Source: Limnephilus marmoratus
Lineage: Eukaryota > Arthropoda > Insecta > Trichoptera > Limnephilidae
NCBI GenBank assembly: GCA_917880885.1
Contig: OU862931.1
Location: 14,643,337-14,707,336, forward strand
Direction of reading: 5' to 3'
Length of the DNA stretch: 64,000 bases
Position 1 is the stretch's first letter, and each line of letters begins with the position of its first letter. The position numbers were made by a program, and so were the translations under genes. The notes below the pieces were generated by a model that ran no database searches, was not told the origin of the DNA, and was given only the letters and a program-made list of their open reading frames with translations. Positions 10,607 through 22,072 of the stretch are shown here, one piece after another.

Positions 10607-10647
10607 GCCCTGATGATGGACACTGCAACGCTGTCCGAAATGTTGGC
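10607..10647 (+). ncRNA. Hammerhead-ribozyme-like core in F right arm
   Basis: The plus strand reads GCC (10607-10609), CTGATGA (10610-10616), an extra T, stem II GGACA/TGTCC (10618-10622 and 10632-10636), GAA (10637-10639), ATGT, T (10644) and GGC (10645-10647). Predicted cleavage is after 10644. The C-to-T change in stem III leaves a wobble pair. The extra base before stem II is the main doubt. Confidence 0.42.
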
Positions 10648-10716
10648 TAAAGAAGGAGGTAGCGCAACACGGCCTAACACCCCAAAAACAAATAACGAAA
10701 AAAAAGTGAAACACCC

Positions 10717-11515
10717 GTTTAAAGCTGACGTCGGCAGAATATAAACGAAATGTTTTTTCGGCTCGTTTTTTATAAAAGTGTATATTTTTTAAATATTTCT
10801 TCCTTCGTTTAACCCCACATTTCAGCTCATCCCTCGGATAGTTAACTGTTCATTACGAGTCACATTAAAAATAATTAAAAGAAATAACTTTTTAAGGTCA
10901 CATTTTTTCCGACAGTGTAACCGGATTCGGAAAAACTTTCTAGTTTTCCGGCTCGTTTTAATTGGGATTACAAACACAAGTTAATTGAACAAGGGAAAAT
11001 GTAAGGACCTTAAGTTATGGGTTTGTTTTGTCCGAAGCAACCTCCATTAAGACCGTACTACGGGAGATAAAGTACCTTTCTATAATAATATATTACTTTA
11101 AAAAATCGTTCGTTTATGTACTCATGTTAGTTTATTGGATTTTACTGGAGGCTTATACTGGAGGCTTTACTGGAGGCTTATCTTACAAATAAAATTGCTG
11201 CGGATAATGATGTAAGATGACCCATAGAAGTCTACTGTGGTAGCCTAAATATCGCAAAATATATAAATTTATGTAAAAGGGAAAGAATAAATAACGATGA
11301 AGATTTTTGTAAAAACTAGAACGTAACATGGCTCTTCTAAATATAGCGCAGATTCCATTCTCATTGGTAGTGACTCACCACTCACCATGGCTTCTTTTAC
11401 TCTTATATGATGTGTACCTTTAACTTATACATGATCGATTTTTCGATGCCTGTCTCACTAGAATATACCTGTGTCGAAACAGACCAGAGGTACATAAACA
11501 TATACAAAGTTACAT
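10717..11515. other. No recognisable feature
   Basis: A+T-rich. It includes three copies of ACTGGAGGCTT(A) at about 11140-11180, a trivial short tandem. No gene or larger repeat was recognised. Confidence 0.5.
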
Positions 11516-11542
11516 GAATGGTTCCATGCCAACTCAGAATTA

Positions 11543-11692
11543 AACCAACTCAGAAAGGTCATTAAAAGCTATGAAAAATTAATTTTAAAATAGCCAGTAA
11601 CCCTAACCTAACTTAACCTATTTAACCAATTTAAAAAAAATTATCATCACTCTTAATGACCTTTCTGAGGTGAGGTGCTTCTCAGTTGGTTT
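11543..11692. mobile_element. Family K MITE-like inverted repeat
   Basis: Left arm AACCAACTCAGAAAGGTCAT (from 11543) is matched in reverse by ATGACCTTTCTGAG (11656-11669) and CTCAGTTGGTTT (11681-11692). The centre contains CCTAACCTAACTTAACC. A diverged relative is at 44055-44160. There is no clear target duplication. Confidence 0.55.
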
Positions 11693-11784
11693 CTTTTTGA
11701 GTTGTCCGGTCACCACATGAATATTTAAGGTTTAATACATTTTTAGTGCTTTAAACAGAAATTTGCTGCATTTACCTGAAAAGA

Positions 11785-11926
11785 GGGCATACATTAATTA
11801 CGTGAGCTCAATAGGGGGGGTTCCAGCAAAATCTCACGTTACTTGAAAAGAATATACAAAGTGGCCCAAATTTCTCTCACCAAGGGGGGGTGGTCTAGAT
11901 TGTAAGAAAAAAATTAATGTATGCCC
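11785..11926. mobile_element. Short MITE with G-runs
   Basis: The ends GGGCATACATTAATT (11785-11799) and its reverse complement (11912-11926) are exact. The inside has two G7 runs (about 11813 and 11884) around ACGTGAGCTC and CTCACGTTA segments. Elements of this look are common in insect genomes. No target duplication could be set. Confidence 0.6.
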
Positions 11927-13221
11927 CCAAACTTATGTTACTGATGTTGAGCATATTATATTTTGAACATTTTTTAAAAAGAGAAAAAAATTATAGAAAC
12001 GTGATTGTAATATGTCTTTGATACAAATATTCAAATATGATTTTGCCTAAAATGACAGATGGAACGGTGTTGTTAACAGAATATTCATAACAATTTCCAG
12101 TGATGTTTCGATTCTGAGTGGCTGTGTCCCGTCTTCTTCTTCTTCTTGTCTTGTATTATAAAGAAATAAAAATGTACGTACCATTTATTTTTCTAAATTT
12201 ATGAAAAAAAACTAATCCTCTCTTCTGGGTTTTGAATCCTCTAATTCTGGGTTCAGAATCAAATGGCAAAAAGCTTTATCTGCCAAAAGCCACAGAAAAC
12301 GTCATCATAAATTTTTTATTTTAAATTACCCTAGAGTGCGATTTATGACCAACGCCGTCGAAATGAAGGTTTTAAGAGGGGTGGTGGTAGTCACGTTACT
12401 TCGGGAACAAGTGCAAATCCACAACAATTGTCAATTGTTCGATATAGAACCATATAGAATGTCGTTTTTTAACACCACCAAGCTTTCCAGGTTTTTTCTT
12501 GAGTGAATTGCCAAAAAATCCGTTACCTGCTCAACGTTATTGTGTTTGTTCACGGAACATTGAACTTTCTCCGGTAAACCAATGTCTTTACTGCAAATAA
12601 ACATATATTGTAGATAACCCCGAATAAATAAACATATTTTCTTTGCTTAACCAGTCGAACAGCATAAATAATTGTAAGTCGGGAAATTGGCAACTGACAA
12701 AGAACAGTAGAGAATGTGGATGTTTCACTGGATACAAAGATAAGTAATGTGTAGGTAGAGAAAATACAATATCATTTAGCATCTAAAATGTAAAGAAGAG
12801 ATCTGTTTGCGAAACAATGATCTCTAGCGTTATGAGCTATGAGATTAAAACCGCCTTTCTCTCTCTTGATATTTTTAAGTTTACCCGCCTGCTTGGTTCC
12901 ATATATTCGCACCTCACAATTCGGAAGCCTCAGTGTCGCGCGTAAATTCTGAAACCGTCACTTTGGATCGAGATTGTAACAAAATATCTATGCAAGATAG
13001 CTATCAAAGACAATAAGAAGCATTATTTCGTTCTCTTTCTGGTTAAAAGAAAAATAGATATGTAGATATGTTTGCATGAGAGAAAGAGAGATATATAGCT
13101 TTTAAATGCAAGGTCGCTCGGGACGTTTTTGGTCTTATGAAAGTATAACGCGATTACTTGTTTGGGATGTATTTATTCCTGAACAAGCAGACAGTCACCA
13201 ATTGTTGATTACAAAAGGGAC
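11927..13221. other. No recognisable feature
   Basis: About 1.3 kb of A+T-rich DNA with a short CTT microsatellite near 12133-12147. A 64-codon minus-strand frame (12782-12588) has no recognisable domain. No repeats shared with the rest of the window were seen. Confidence 0.5.
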
Positions 13222-13229
13222 GCAGGTAT

Positions 13230-13510
13230 CAAGGGCGGATCCAGGGGGGGGGTCATGACCCCCCCCTGGGCTGGGTTCAAGACCTAGGTGGACCACTAAT
13301 TAAAATTGTTAAACATAATTTTTTTTTTGTTTCTATTATAATCAAAATTACCTAACTACTGTTTACTTTTATCTATTATTATCAAAATTAAATTATAACT
13401 TCTTGCGACTTGACCACGACTATGTGAACCCCCCCCCCCCCCCCCCCCCCCCCCGCCCTGGCGCTATGTGACCTCTCCCCCCCCTGGTGCCTAAACTGGA
13501 TCCGCCCTTG
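13230..13510. mobile_element. hAT-like MITE
   Basis: The 15-bp terminal inverted repeat CAAGGGCGGATCCAG is present at 13230-13244 and in reverse at 13496-13510. Flanking octamers GCAGGTAT (13222-13229) and GCTGGGAT (13511-13518) match at 6 of 8 positions, consistent with an old 8-bp hAT duplication. A second copy of the target LINE at 51.6 kb reads GCTGGTAGAT here, which supports the site. There is no transposase coding sequence. Confidence 0.65.
13429..13454. repeat. Poly(C) tract of 26
   Basis: An uninterrupted run of 26 C lies inside the hAT-like MITE. It is also a likely sequencing and assembly length-error site. Confidence 0.9.
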
Positions 13511-13790
13511 GCTGGGATGGTTTGGGCGCGTAGAACGAGAACGAGAACGAGGAAAGGAGTGCAAGGAGAATATACGACACGAATGTGTTGCCCAAGAAAG
13601 ACATGGCACGATCAAGTGAGCCAAATACCATCCGAGTCGGGCCATGTCAAGAGTCATAATAACAGAGGGCATTTGTGAGTACTATACTATGTATGAATGT
13701 GAGTAAAAGAGTAGGAGCGTGTGCCAAGACCATATTGGTGTTTGGCGGTCAATCCTCTCTGCTTCCCTTGCGGGGAAACGGCCTGATTCT
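13511..13790 (+). pseudogene. LINE family G 3' end
   Basis: In broken frames the sequence encodes WFGRV, a decayed RIYDTNV, then KTWHDQVSQIPSESGHVKS. This matches the tail of the element at 51.6 kb (WFGHEERM, RIYDANV, GRPRKTWNDQV, ESGHVKSQNNRR). Basic G-R-P-R-K tails of this kind are known at the C terminus of several insect non-LTR polymerases. The shared 3' UTR follows: GTGCCAAGACC, TTTGGCGGTC and CGGGGAAACGGC. Frameshifts and deletions make it inactive. Confidence 0.7.
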
Positions 13791-13989
13791 TTATTTAATT
13801 TAGGTAATATTTCTGATTTGATTTTTCGATAGTTGAAATTCTAGCATAATCGTCAATCGTGTGGCAATAAAAAAACACTGTAAAATACCTACATAATATA
13901 GCAAGAAATAAATAAAATTGAAAATTATATCCCTTAGCTCCTTTTCTAAAAAAAGGTTTTTATTCTTATTGTAAATGCAGGAACATACG

Positions 13990-14408
13990 AGATACAGACG
14001 CGGGTATGGGTACCTCCGCCCAGGGAATCATTTATTGGAGACAACACCCCTGCCATAGGTCACCCCAAGTGGTTCACTACGTTTGGTGACTTAGTAGGGG
14101 TGCTCGGGGTCATGCGGTAAGGTTTGTCAAAGTCTGTCCTCCTATGGCATGGCGGGGCGGATCGGAGGGGACTGGTTGAGGGAGACCTTTTAATTTTTCC
14201 AGCCAGACGCTCTTGACTCATCGCCGTGCACCGCAGTGGGAGGAATGGATCCATATGTCTGTCACTCCTTGAACCCACCCCTTGAACCTTTTTCCTTCCT
14301 AGAACTTCCTCTCCTTCCTTTACCTAAAAAAACCTCCTCAAATACGACATAGGCCACGAGAGAAATTGTTTTCCTAAGAGCCCCCTATTTGGAGCTATTG
14401 TAAAAAAA
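13990..14408 (+). mobile_element. Family A retroposon, long form
   Basis: A sense copy from CGCGGGTATGGGTACC to GGAGCTATTGTAAAAAAA. It includes the long-form block around TGGTTGAGGGAGACC and CCGCAGTGGGAGG. The tail hairpin is decayed (GGCCACGAGAG against CCTAAGAGCCC). Confidence 0.82.
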
Positions 14409-14775
14409 GAATCAGAGTGTGCAATTCACACGCAGTAGAAGTAAAACTAGAAAGTCGCTAGATGTCGCTTTATTTTCGTTTGCCTGTTTATTTTAAAATG
14501 GTTTGAAGATTGGCTATTGATTTCACAAAAAAAAAAGTTTATTTTTTTTTGGATTTGGTAGGTTTCGAACCTCCGTTCGCTGGAAGTCTCTCTGGGCGCT
14601 GAGAGTCGGGCGCTTCATACCGCGGCGCTACTGGAGGCCCGTGCGTAGTCGTGAATTTATCGCGTTATATTATAACCGAGAACCGTCAAATTATACATTT
14701 TTATGAGGCATTTTCGTTTCATCCCAATTTTTTAAATCGCTAACGGGGCTAAAGAAGTTTCACTTAAAAAAATAG
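14409..14775 (+). repeat. Family C repeat, partial
   Basis: The palindromic left end GTGTGCAATTCACACGCAG (from about 14415) and the right-end motif CTAAAGAAGTTTCACTT (near 14750-14766) bracket a diverged copy. A minus-strand SINE head is inserted at about 14530-14645. Confidence 0.55.
14530..14645 (-). mobile_element. tRNA-derived SINE head
   Basis: The T/A-rich run at 14530-14552 precedes, in reverse orientation, a tRNA-like segment. On the minus strand it reads TAGCGCCGCGGTATGAAGC (A-box region), then GGTTCGAAACC (B box). The clear A and B boxes indicate a Pol III-type promoter. Confidence 0.6.
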
Positions 14776-15352
14776 AGTGATGCTTTTAATCCTCCTTGCG
14801 TTCCCACCACAAACATTTCATGTTGATAATTATTGAATGTTATCAGTTGAAAATTTGAAAAATTTCACACGACATTTTTGGATACTTTCTAGTAATTACA
14901 AACATCCTCTCCTCTTTTTGGCCTTTCAAGGGTTCCCCATATCCAAGGGTTTTCTTGACCATATTTTATCTGCGTCATCCACAGTTAGGTGGCGATCCTA
15001 GGAGATCGGACGCCCGGGACAACTTCCGTGGACTTTTGGACAAAACAAACTTGGATTATTTTTGTGGAAACGTAATATCCGGGAGTTAGGTTCTGACAGG
15101 TCACCGTGTAGTGCTACGTGACCAGACTTTGCAATCACCCGGTAGTTTCTAATACCAGATTCTTGTTTGTAAATGTCCCGGAATTGTCAATAAATAATGA
15201 ACACTGAGGAAATTGCCAAAAATAATCAATTACAATGTTATTCGTGTTTTTGTTGAACACAGTTTTGATGGTTCGAAAGTCATGTCACAATATATTGAAT
15301 ATTTCGTATATAATTTTGAATATTACTTTTTAATGAGATATAACATCCTGGT
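14776..15352. other. No recognisable feature
   Basis: Mixed-composition DNA without a matching repeat or notable frame. Confidence 0.5.
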
Positions 15353-16420
15353 CGCGGGATCGAATCCCGCCGTGGGCAAATGAATTTTATTTGTATTTTT
15401 GAATGTAGCTATTATTTATTTTTAATTTTATTTGATTCATTTGTTTTATTTCATAATTAATACATTAAAGAATATAATATGATGTGTGTTTTATGTGGCT
15501 GTGGATGTCGAAGGACCGTGAAATGTATTTTTTATGTGTTCTGACCTTAGCACAAGTTGAAAGAATGCACACAAGGAAATGTAAAAAAAGGACTTACTGC
15601 AGAAACTTGTGGCACTTTCTGCTATCTTGGTTGGTTTATTCATGATGCACTTGTGTTACTATATTAGTCGCGGTTACTTGCGGTATGCGGATTCGGTTTG
15701 AAGATGCGGTAAGCGGTGTATTAGAGATGTTCATGCGGCGAGTTTCGATAAAGACTAAAGCGGGTAACAAAAATGACAGGTATATAGGGATGAGTAGGAA
15801 GGAACATGTGACAATACTAACTACAAGTACTAACTACAAGAGTCTATGGTGTATAGATGAATGTAAGTAAGTGTAGCTGTGTGTAAATGCCCGACCATAA
15901 TATATACTAAATTTGCGGCATGTTCCAGAATGGAAGATACTCTCAGTATTGCCCTGGTGTAAGACCACCATTCAGAATTGAAACGTTGCTTCAAATAGCT
16001 TTACTAATCAATCTACTTGGTACTTTACACCCAGTACTTTACAAATTATAAATAATGCATAGGGATCGAATCCCGGCGTGGCAAATAATTTTTATTTGAT
16101 TAATTTGTTTTATTTCACAATTTATTCATTTAAAATAATATATAGTATATATTTGCGGCACGTTCCAGAGTGGAAGATACTCTCAGTATCGCCCTGGTGT
16201 AAGACCACCATTCAGTATTGAAACGTTGCTTGAAATGGCTTTAGCCGTGTTTGGTGACCAGATCTGAATAGCCTAGAACCTCCCCACCTTCCTCTTCCCT
16301 GTCTCATTTCCCTCCCCACGACCTTCAGCCTCTCAACATACCCCAATTGGGGATGCCATAGTCCCACTGGCTCCAGACGGGAGCAGTTGGGACTCTTGTG
16401 CGGTATTCATGTAAAAAAAA
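15353..16420 (+). mobile_element. Two SINE B copies in sense orientation
   Basis: Copy one has its B-box head at 15353-15385 (CGGGATCGAATCCCG) and body at 15912-15998, separated by about 430 bp of unrelated sequence (15480-15911). Copy two has a cut head at 16053-16085 (GGGATCGAATCCCGG), body from 16152 (GCGGCACGTTCC), CTCAGTATCGCCCTGG, and the tail GCGGTATTCATG plus 9 A. SINE B is built as tRNA-like head, an A+T linker with TTTATTTGATTAATTTG, an approximately 250-bp body and a poly(A) tail. Confidence 0.8.
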
Positions 16421-16710
16421 ATGCAAAATCAATATTAACCACGGTCTTGTAAGAACCCACAAACTTTCCATATTTTTTTTTTAATAATAAATATCATCTG
16501 TCGTTTGGCTCTTGTTTCAAATTAATCAATGATTCACTCAAAACCTCTCAATTCAATTGGAAAATTTTAACTTACATTTGTTAAACCTTTGATTTCAAAA
16601 AAACATTCAGCCTATATTCAGAAATATTATAAAAATCCTAGCAGTAGCGGTAGAAATTTGGTAGTTTTTATTTCTCTCAAAGTTCGAATGTCGTCGATCT
16701 GACACAATAA
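16421..16710. other. No recognisable feature
   Basis: A+T-rich spacer between the SINE and Helitron pairs. Confidence 0.5.
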
Positions 16711-17173
16711 TCTATCTATATATATATAAATGAAAATGAATCGCCGAAATGTATGTTCGCGCATAACTTCCGAGAGATTCCACCAAATTGGATAATTCTT
16801 TTATTTTTGTGTTCGCTATTGTCAGGACAAGGTTTCTATAAAACTACTGGTGAGCTCTGACATTATGAAATTTGTATAAAAAAATTGCAATAGGTGGCAC
16901 ACGAGCACATGGATATAAAATGCTGTAGGTGGAGGGGGGAGTGGAACCAGGGAGAGGGGAGGGGAACTCGGGGAGGGGGTTTGCGGGACGGGGGATGAGA
17001 AGCAAATGAATGAAGAAGAATGTGGAGTGGGGAGAGGGAAGGTGGAGGAGGTGGAGTGGGAACGCGAGAGGAAGGGGAGATGAAAGGAGAACGGGACGAA
17101 TGGGAAAGGACACGCAGGGAGGAACAATTTCTTTATTAAATGGCATAGCAACGCATGCCGGGTACCAGCTGGT
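16711..17173 (+). mobile_element. Non-autonomous Helitron, tandem copy 1
   Basis: It starts TCTATCTATATATA (after A) and ends GCATGCCGGGTACCAGCTGGT, which carries the CTRRT end preceded by the GCAACGCATGCC stem region. There are no terminal inverted repeats or duplications, as expected for Helitrons. The centre (16930-17110) is a purine tract of G-runs. A proline-rich minus-strand frame (17151-16822) is the complement of that tract and not a gene. Confidence 0.8.
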
Positions 17174-17732
17174 CTATATATATAAAAATGAATCCCTGTT
17201 ATTTGGTCACGCCATTACTTCTGAACGACTTTATCTATTTCTTTAATCTATTTTTAAAGTTTTCTAAAACTTTGTAGAAGGTTCTTGTGGAAAGAAAAAT
17301 TTAGAAAATGGCGCCGAAAATTGGGTAATTTCAGAAAACTTAACGACTGTTTTAACTTCGCACCTTTGACAGTTCGCGCGTTTGATGAAATTGAATTAAG
17401 CAGGCAGCTGTTTTTTTTTTGTATCAAAAGAATTTGATTGGTTGTTCATGTAATATACAAAATATTTGAAATACACGAAAAATAAAAACTTGAATAAAAA
17501 AATGGCAATGGGTGGCGCACGAGCTGTTTGAAAACTAAATGTACTGGGACTGAATATATAGAACGTGGGAGGAGGATTTGTGGGACGGTGGAGCTGGAGA
17601 GGGGAGAGGGTCGGCGGGGAAGGTGGAAGCGTATGCGGGAGAGGAACGGGGACGCACGGGAAAGGACATGCAGGGAGAAACAATTTATTTATTTGAATAT
17701 AGCATCGTAACGCATGCCGGGAACCAGCTAGT
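17173..17732 (+). mobile_element. Non-autonomous Helitron, tandem copy 2
   Basis: It begins TCTATATATATAAAAATG at the last base of copy 1 and ends GCCGGGAACCAGCTAGT, followed by T. The 5' half differs from copy 1, but the 3' 170 bp, with G-rich tract and GGAGAAACAATTTATTTA, are shared. The two elements abut exactly, sharing a single T. Confidence 0.8.
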
Positions 17733-19815
17733 TAAAACATAATTTAGTGTTAAAAATCTTTACGAAAATTTTGAATATTCAAGTTATTCGTTTCCACTTC
17801 ATCCAATATCATCAAGTATTTATTTAGGTAAGCGAACTAGCAAAAAATCCTTGGTAAATCTTTTTGAGTTAAGCCTCTTTTCTCTCTAGAGTCTGATATC
17901 TGACGCATAACATCTTGAGCGCGTTATAAATCATTTACCCACAAAATGGAAATGGAAGTAACACACAATTGTTACGTCTTTGTCGCATTTTTTATTACTA
18001 TTTTAAGATTCCAATACAAGTACATGTTAACTAACAATTGAGTCATTTCGAGATATTTAGTCTTTTGTTAGTATCATCACAAATCCATTATTTTTTAGCT
18101 TGATGTTGTAACCAACGTAATAAATTAACATCAAATGTAGAATTTTGACGTATTTAAATAATGCAAATGAAATATAAATAATTTTACAAAGAGTATTTGA
18201 CTTTTTTTTCCTTTTTTTCAAAAAAATACTGCATTTAGAGCTAAACTCAAAACTCATCTTTTCAGACAGTCGTATTCATAAGTTAAAGAAAAAAAAATCA
18301 CCTTCGCCTACACGGCTCACGATATTGTAAATAACTAATTTCGTAATAATCAAGCAAATTCTTTCAATTCTCCAGTCTTTTAAGATAAATATTAACTCAA
18401 TTTTGGCATTAATCTTCTTATAAATGTAAAAACAACAGAGATGAGCGTTGCAAAGGTAAAGTCATGCAATGTCCAGGGTTTTAAATATAATGTCCTCCAC
18501 GTGCAATTTCGTATCTTCCCTAGCTTAAACTTTCTCATAAAGTGTTATTATCGGAAGTGACCTGCAGGCAAAGTATGTTTCTGTATCTATTTGTAAATAA
18601 TAGAATTAGATAGAGCCTAAGAATTCATGATGAATTGCAAAGCGACCTCGAGGTGATTTTTCACAAAAATTATTATCATTTAGACAATAAATAGGTAGTC
18701 CCGCGAAGCTGCCACATGGCTGCTTGTTTGCAGGTTCTACCTTAATATACATTTATAATATTATTAGAAGTTTAACTCATTTATGATCTCTTTCTTTTTC
18801 TTCTTTGTTTATTCTTTTTTTAACATAATATAGATTTTTCATTCATAAGCTACATATTTACAATTTTTATGCTTAAACTCTCATTTTCCTCAAAAACAAA
18901 TTTACGTTTGTAAATTTTTCTCATTTTCCTCAAAAACAAATTTACGTTTTCCTCAAAAATAAATCACTGATACACAGTACTCCAGCATTCGGCTTCCATA
19001 CTTATTTGTACTTTCAGGCCTTTTTTTCTGTGAGACGTGTGCTGTGACTATGTACCACTGATAAAGAGGAATATAGGAAAGTGCCTCAAACACTAAATGG
19101 TAAGAACATTTTAATCTAAAATATTTTATTGTTAAAAGGTTATACAACACTTAAAATATACAATTAGGTACTACTTATATATATTAAAAAGATTTGAAAA
19201 GCTTTTTTTCATTATTCAAAAATCTTCAAAAGACTTCATCTCTAAACGGCGTTAGTTTTTGGATGTTGTCCCATTTGACCGCTTCAATTTCCCCACTGAC
19301 CCTTTGTTTTGTTTTTTTTTTTCTAGTGTTATAAAAAATATGGTATCACGAAGGTATAAAAATATGCTCGAGTTTTATTGTATTTTTCGTAAAATTAAGC
19401 GGTTTTATTTATAAAATAAGTCTTAACACCAGGCTTTTCTGTACATGAAAACAGTACCTACCTACTGTAACTTTTGAAAATCGGAAATATGACATTCACA
19501 CCGAATTTCGTGATGTGTTTTTAAACAAATAAAATAAATTCGAATAAAACATGAATATTTCTAAGGTAAATAATCTCATAATATCGAGGTAAGTACGGTG
19601 AGCCACTAGCAAATCCACTGTGAATTCGCCAGCACATGAAGGGTACAAACATCAGAAATCCACGGTGGATTTATTGGCACATTAGATATTAATCCAAACA
19701 TATAAGTACACCGTTCACCCAGCATCCTTCCACCGGAAAACTCTCTCAAAGGTAAACTCTCCGGTGACTAGAACCGCAGGGACGGCCCATTTCAGATATC
19801 CAACATCTCGATGCA
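17733..19815. other. Mostly featureless, one short direct repeat
   Basis: About 2.1 kb of A+T-rich DNA. The 31-bp string starting TCTCATTTTCCTCAAAAACA is repeated at 18879-18909 and 18919-18949, with a third partial copy behind. Nothing else was recognised. Confidence 0.5.
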
Positions 19816-20055
19816 TTATCGTGATTTATTTTATGCCATGTTGCGCTTTCTCCTCTTGTAGCCAATGATTCTGACAGCGTTAAGGGGCATCATCGGGACA
19901 GATCATATCTTCCCTGATGATTGACAATATAACGCTGTTCAAAACGTTGCAACGTTTGGCCAACGCGTTGGCTGAAGAAGAAGAAAGCGCAACACGGCAT
20001 AGCAACCAAAAAATAAATCACGGTAATTCTTTTGGCTGCGAAAATCTAAAATCAC
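19816..20055. mobile_element. Family F element, decayed
   Basis: The left arm (CATGTTGCGCTTTCTCCTC, TGTAGCCAATG) and right arm (TTGGCTGAAGAAGAAG, GCGCAACACGGC) are inverted. The ribozyme-like core is damaged: CTGATGA is present near 19916, but GAAA has become AAAA. An insertion of a second CAACGTT string lies after it. Confidence 0.6.
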
Positions 20056-20079
20056 AACCCAATACCTACTTTTAATTTT

Positions 20080-20440
20080 TTTATGTGAACACCGAACAAG
20101 AGCCCCAACTGCTTGGATCCAGTGAGACTATGGCATCCCCAAGTGGAGTAGGTTGTGAGGCTGAAGATACGAGTAGTGGGAGGGGGAAGGAGATGAGCAA
20201 GAGAAAGTTGGAAACTTCCTGTCTCTGGAGATCTGGTCACGAAAGTTATTTAATCAACTACTCAATTCTTTTAAGTCTTCCATTTTAAAATGTGCGGTAA
20301 ATAAACTATATATTTAAAAAAAAATAATTGTCAAATCACACAAATTAACTGAATACAATTCTATTAATAAATTAATAAGATTTGAAACCGCGAGCCTCGG
20401 ATTCATAGTCGAAGTTACCCCTTCACTGTGGAGGCTGTCA
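20080..20440 (-). mobile_element. SINE B, reduced copy
   Basis: In reverse, the tail/body (CCCCAACTGCTTGGATCC, GTTGTGAGGCTGAAG) lies at 20080-20245 and the tRNA-like head (GAAACCGCGAGCC, GTGGAGGCTG) at about 20380-20440. The middle of the body is deleted. Confidence 0.65.
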
Positions 20441-22072
20441 ATATGCCTGATGTTAAAGTGACAGGGTAAAATGAGGGACGTTAACTACAGATGTCAATCA
20501 ATAAGAATGACCGAACAAGTTAAGAAGAGAATTATGGCTAAAACGTGTAATTTTTAAGATAACTTTCTAATTACATTAAAAAATGTGATAACCGTAAGCG
20601 GCAATATTCTGAACTCCGATCAATGATGGATCCAGATTCCTCTGATGATGATCTCGGTCCTTGGATTGACAATAATAAGTCGTAGTTACGTTCATTCCGA
20701 GATTTGTACAATGTGGTTCTTCTAGGAGGCCTATAGGTAAAGAGGACGAATGGACAACCATCACACCCTTTTACACGTTACTCGTGCTGTCTCACTAATA
20801 CACGCATGTCTTTTTCATACCCTAAGACATACGTTCACCAAAAAAATGATTTGAGTTATTACAAAATATGCGGTTAAGATGTTTGATTTGGGCATTTATT
20901 TGCCATTAAGATCTGAATTTGTCCATTGGATATAGCGTAGCTGAATTAGTTTAGTGAGAATATTACATCATTTTTTTGGAAAAAATGTTAGGAAGGAGGT
21001 TCTTGCCATGGGCCTTATTTATATTGGTACTGAAATTAAAACACGAGGTGTTTACTGTTCCCTGCTCTGGTAAACTTAATTAAATTGTTCAATGGAAAAT
21101 CAAGAGACTCATTTCGAGGTTCAATAATTACTCGATATATCCTATCGGTTAGGTAGGTCTTTCAACAATAGAGACAATGAGATGGTTAGGGGAGAGTCAG
21201 AGAGACTGGGAGAGGTTGAGATAGACGGATATAATATATGGATAGAGACCGAAAGAGAAACGAAGTAACAGAGAGAGATAGAAAAAATATGGAGATAGAG
21301 AGAGAAAAGAGAGTGGCAAAGATAGACAAGCTTAGTTTAGAGCGACAGGGAGAGATAGGGAGAGACCATAGACATCCAAATTTAATAGACCAGAAGGTAC
21401 AGATGAGGGGTAAAACCAAACTATGGAGGGTAAAGAGGGAAAAGATGACTGTGATTCGTTAAAAAATCAATCTGACAGTATACATATAGGCATCTCGCAT
21501 TATAATATCACCATTTAGTTCTTAAAAGCAAAACTGCTTTTTAATGAATAGACCTTTTTACATGGGAGCGCGAATTGCCCGCCACGTTATTATCATATTT
21601 GCGTAGTCGAAATCGGCAAAGGAAAATTCGCCCGTTTTCACACGGGAATATTTTGTTGCCATGTTTAGTTAAGACACTTTTACAAATGTTTCATAATTTA
21701 CTTACCCCTGTAACCAGCGACGAGCTCACTGGAGAAACGCCCACATTCGCTACGTTCACATATATTAAGGTTTAATGTATAGCACAAGCTCTCACTTTGT
21801 TCGTAAAATGTGCGATGTGACCAGCGCGCTGGTCAGGACAAGAATGATGACGTCACATTTTTTAGATACAAGCGACGCTCTCGTAAACCCAGCTGGCTCC
21901 AAAGCGAAGCTATAGCCGGCTCCATGGGGAGGGGGAAATAATACGTTTTAATCACTTAGGGCAGGTCCAGATATATTCATATGTCCATGGGAGAGACAGA
22001 AAAAAAGAGAAATATGTATGTATGTAGGGAGATAAACACGCACGAACTCGCAGACATAAAAAAAAAATCATT
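20441..22072. other. No gene recognised, GA-rich tract inside
   Basis: 1.6 kb without an identifiable element. Positions 21230-21370 are rich in GAGAGA and GATAGAG on the plus strand. This creates artificial K/E/R-rich and S/L-rich open frames on the two strands, which I do not count as genes. Confidence 0.5.

Larger units (their letters stand above)
9782..10704. mobile_element. Family F inverted-arm element with ribozyme-like cores
   Basis: Left arm 9782-9925 and right arm about 10593-10704 are inverted copies of one sequence that runs TTCGTTATTTGTTTTT, GCGCTACCTCCTTCTTTAGCC, and on to GGGCAGATCCGG. Both arms carry a hammerhead-like core. The flanks AGTGGAACACCC (9770-9781) and AGTGAAACACCC (10705-10716) form a 12-bp target duplication with one mismatch. 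Two family A copies sit in the centre. Relatives lie at 19.8, 27.5, 37.1 and 46.8 kb. A Penelope-like origin is my inference; no protein is encoded. Confidence 0.7.

Noticed and set aside
16822..17151. Proline-, glycine- or arginine-rich frames at 16822-17246, 17396-17710, 27698-27914, 29203-29550 and 58757-59053
   Set aside because: They are translations of the G-rich/C-rich tracts inside Helitrons, on whichever strand lacks stops. Overlapping frames on both strands have no domains.
21186..21462. Paired S/L-rich and K/E/R-rich frames of 74-77 codons
   Set aside because: Produced by a GA-rich simple-sequence tract. No other evidence of coding.
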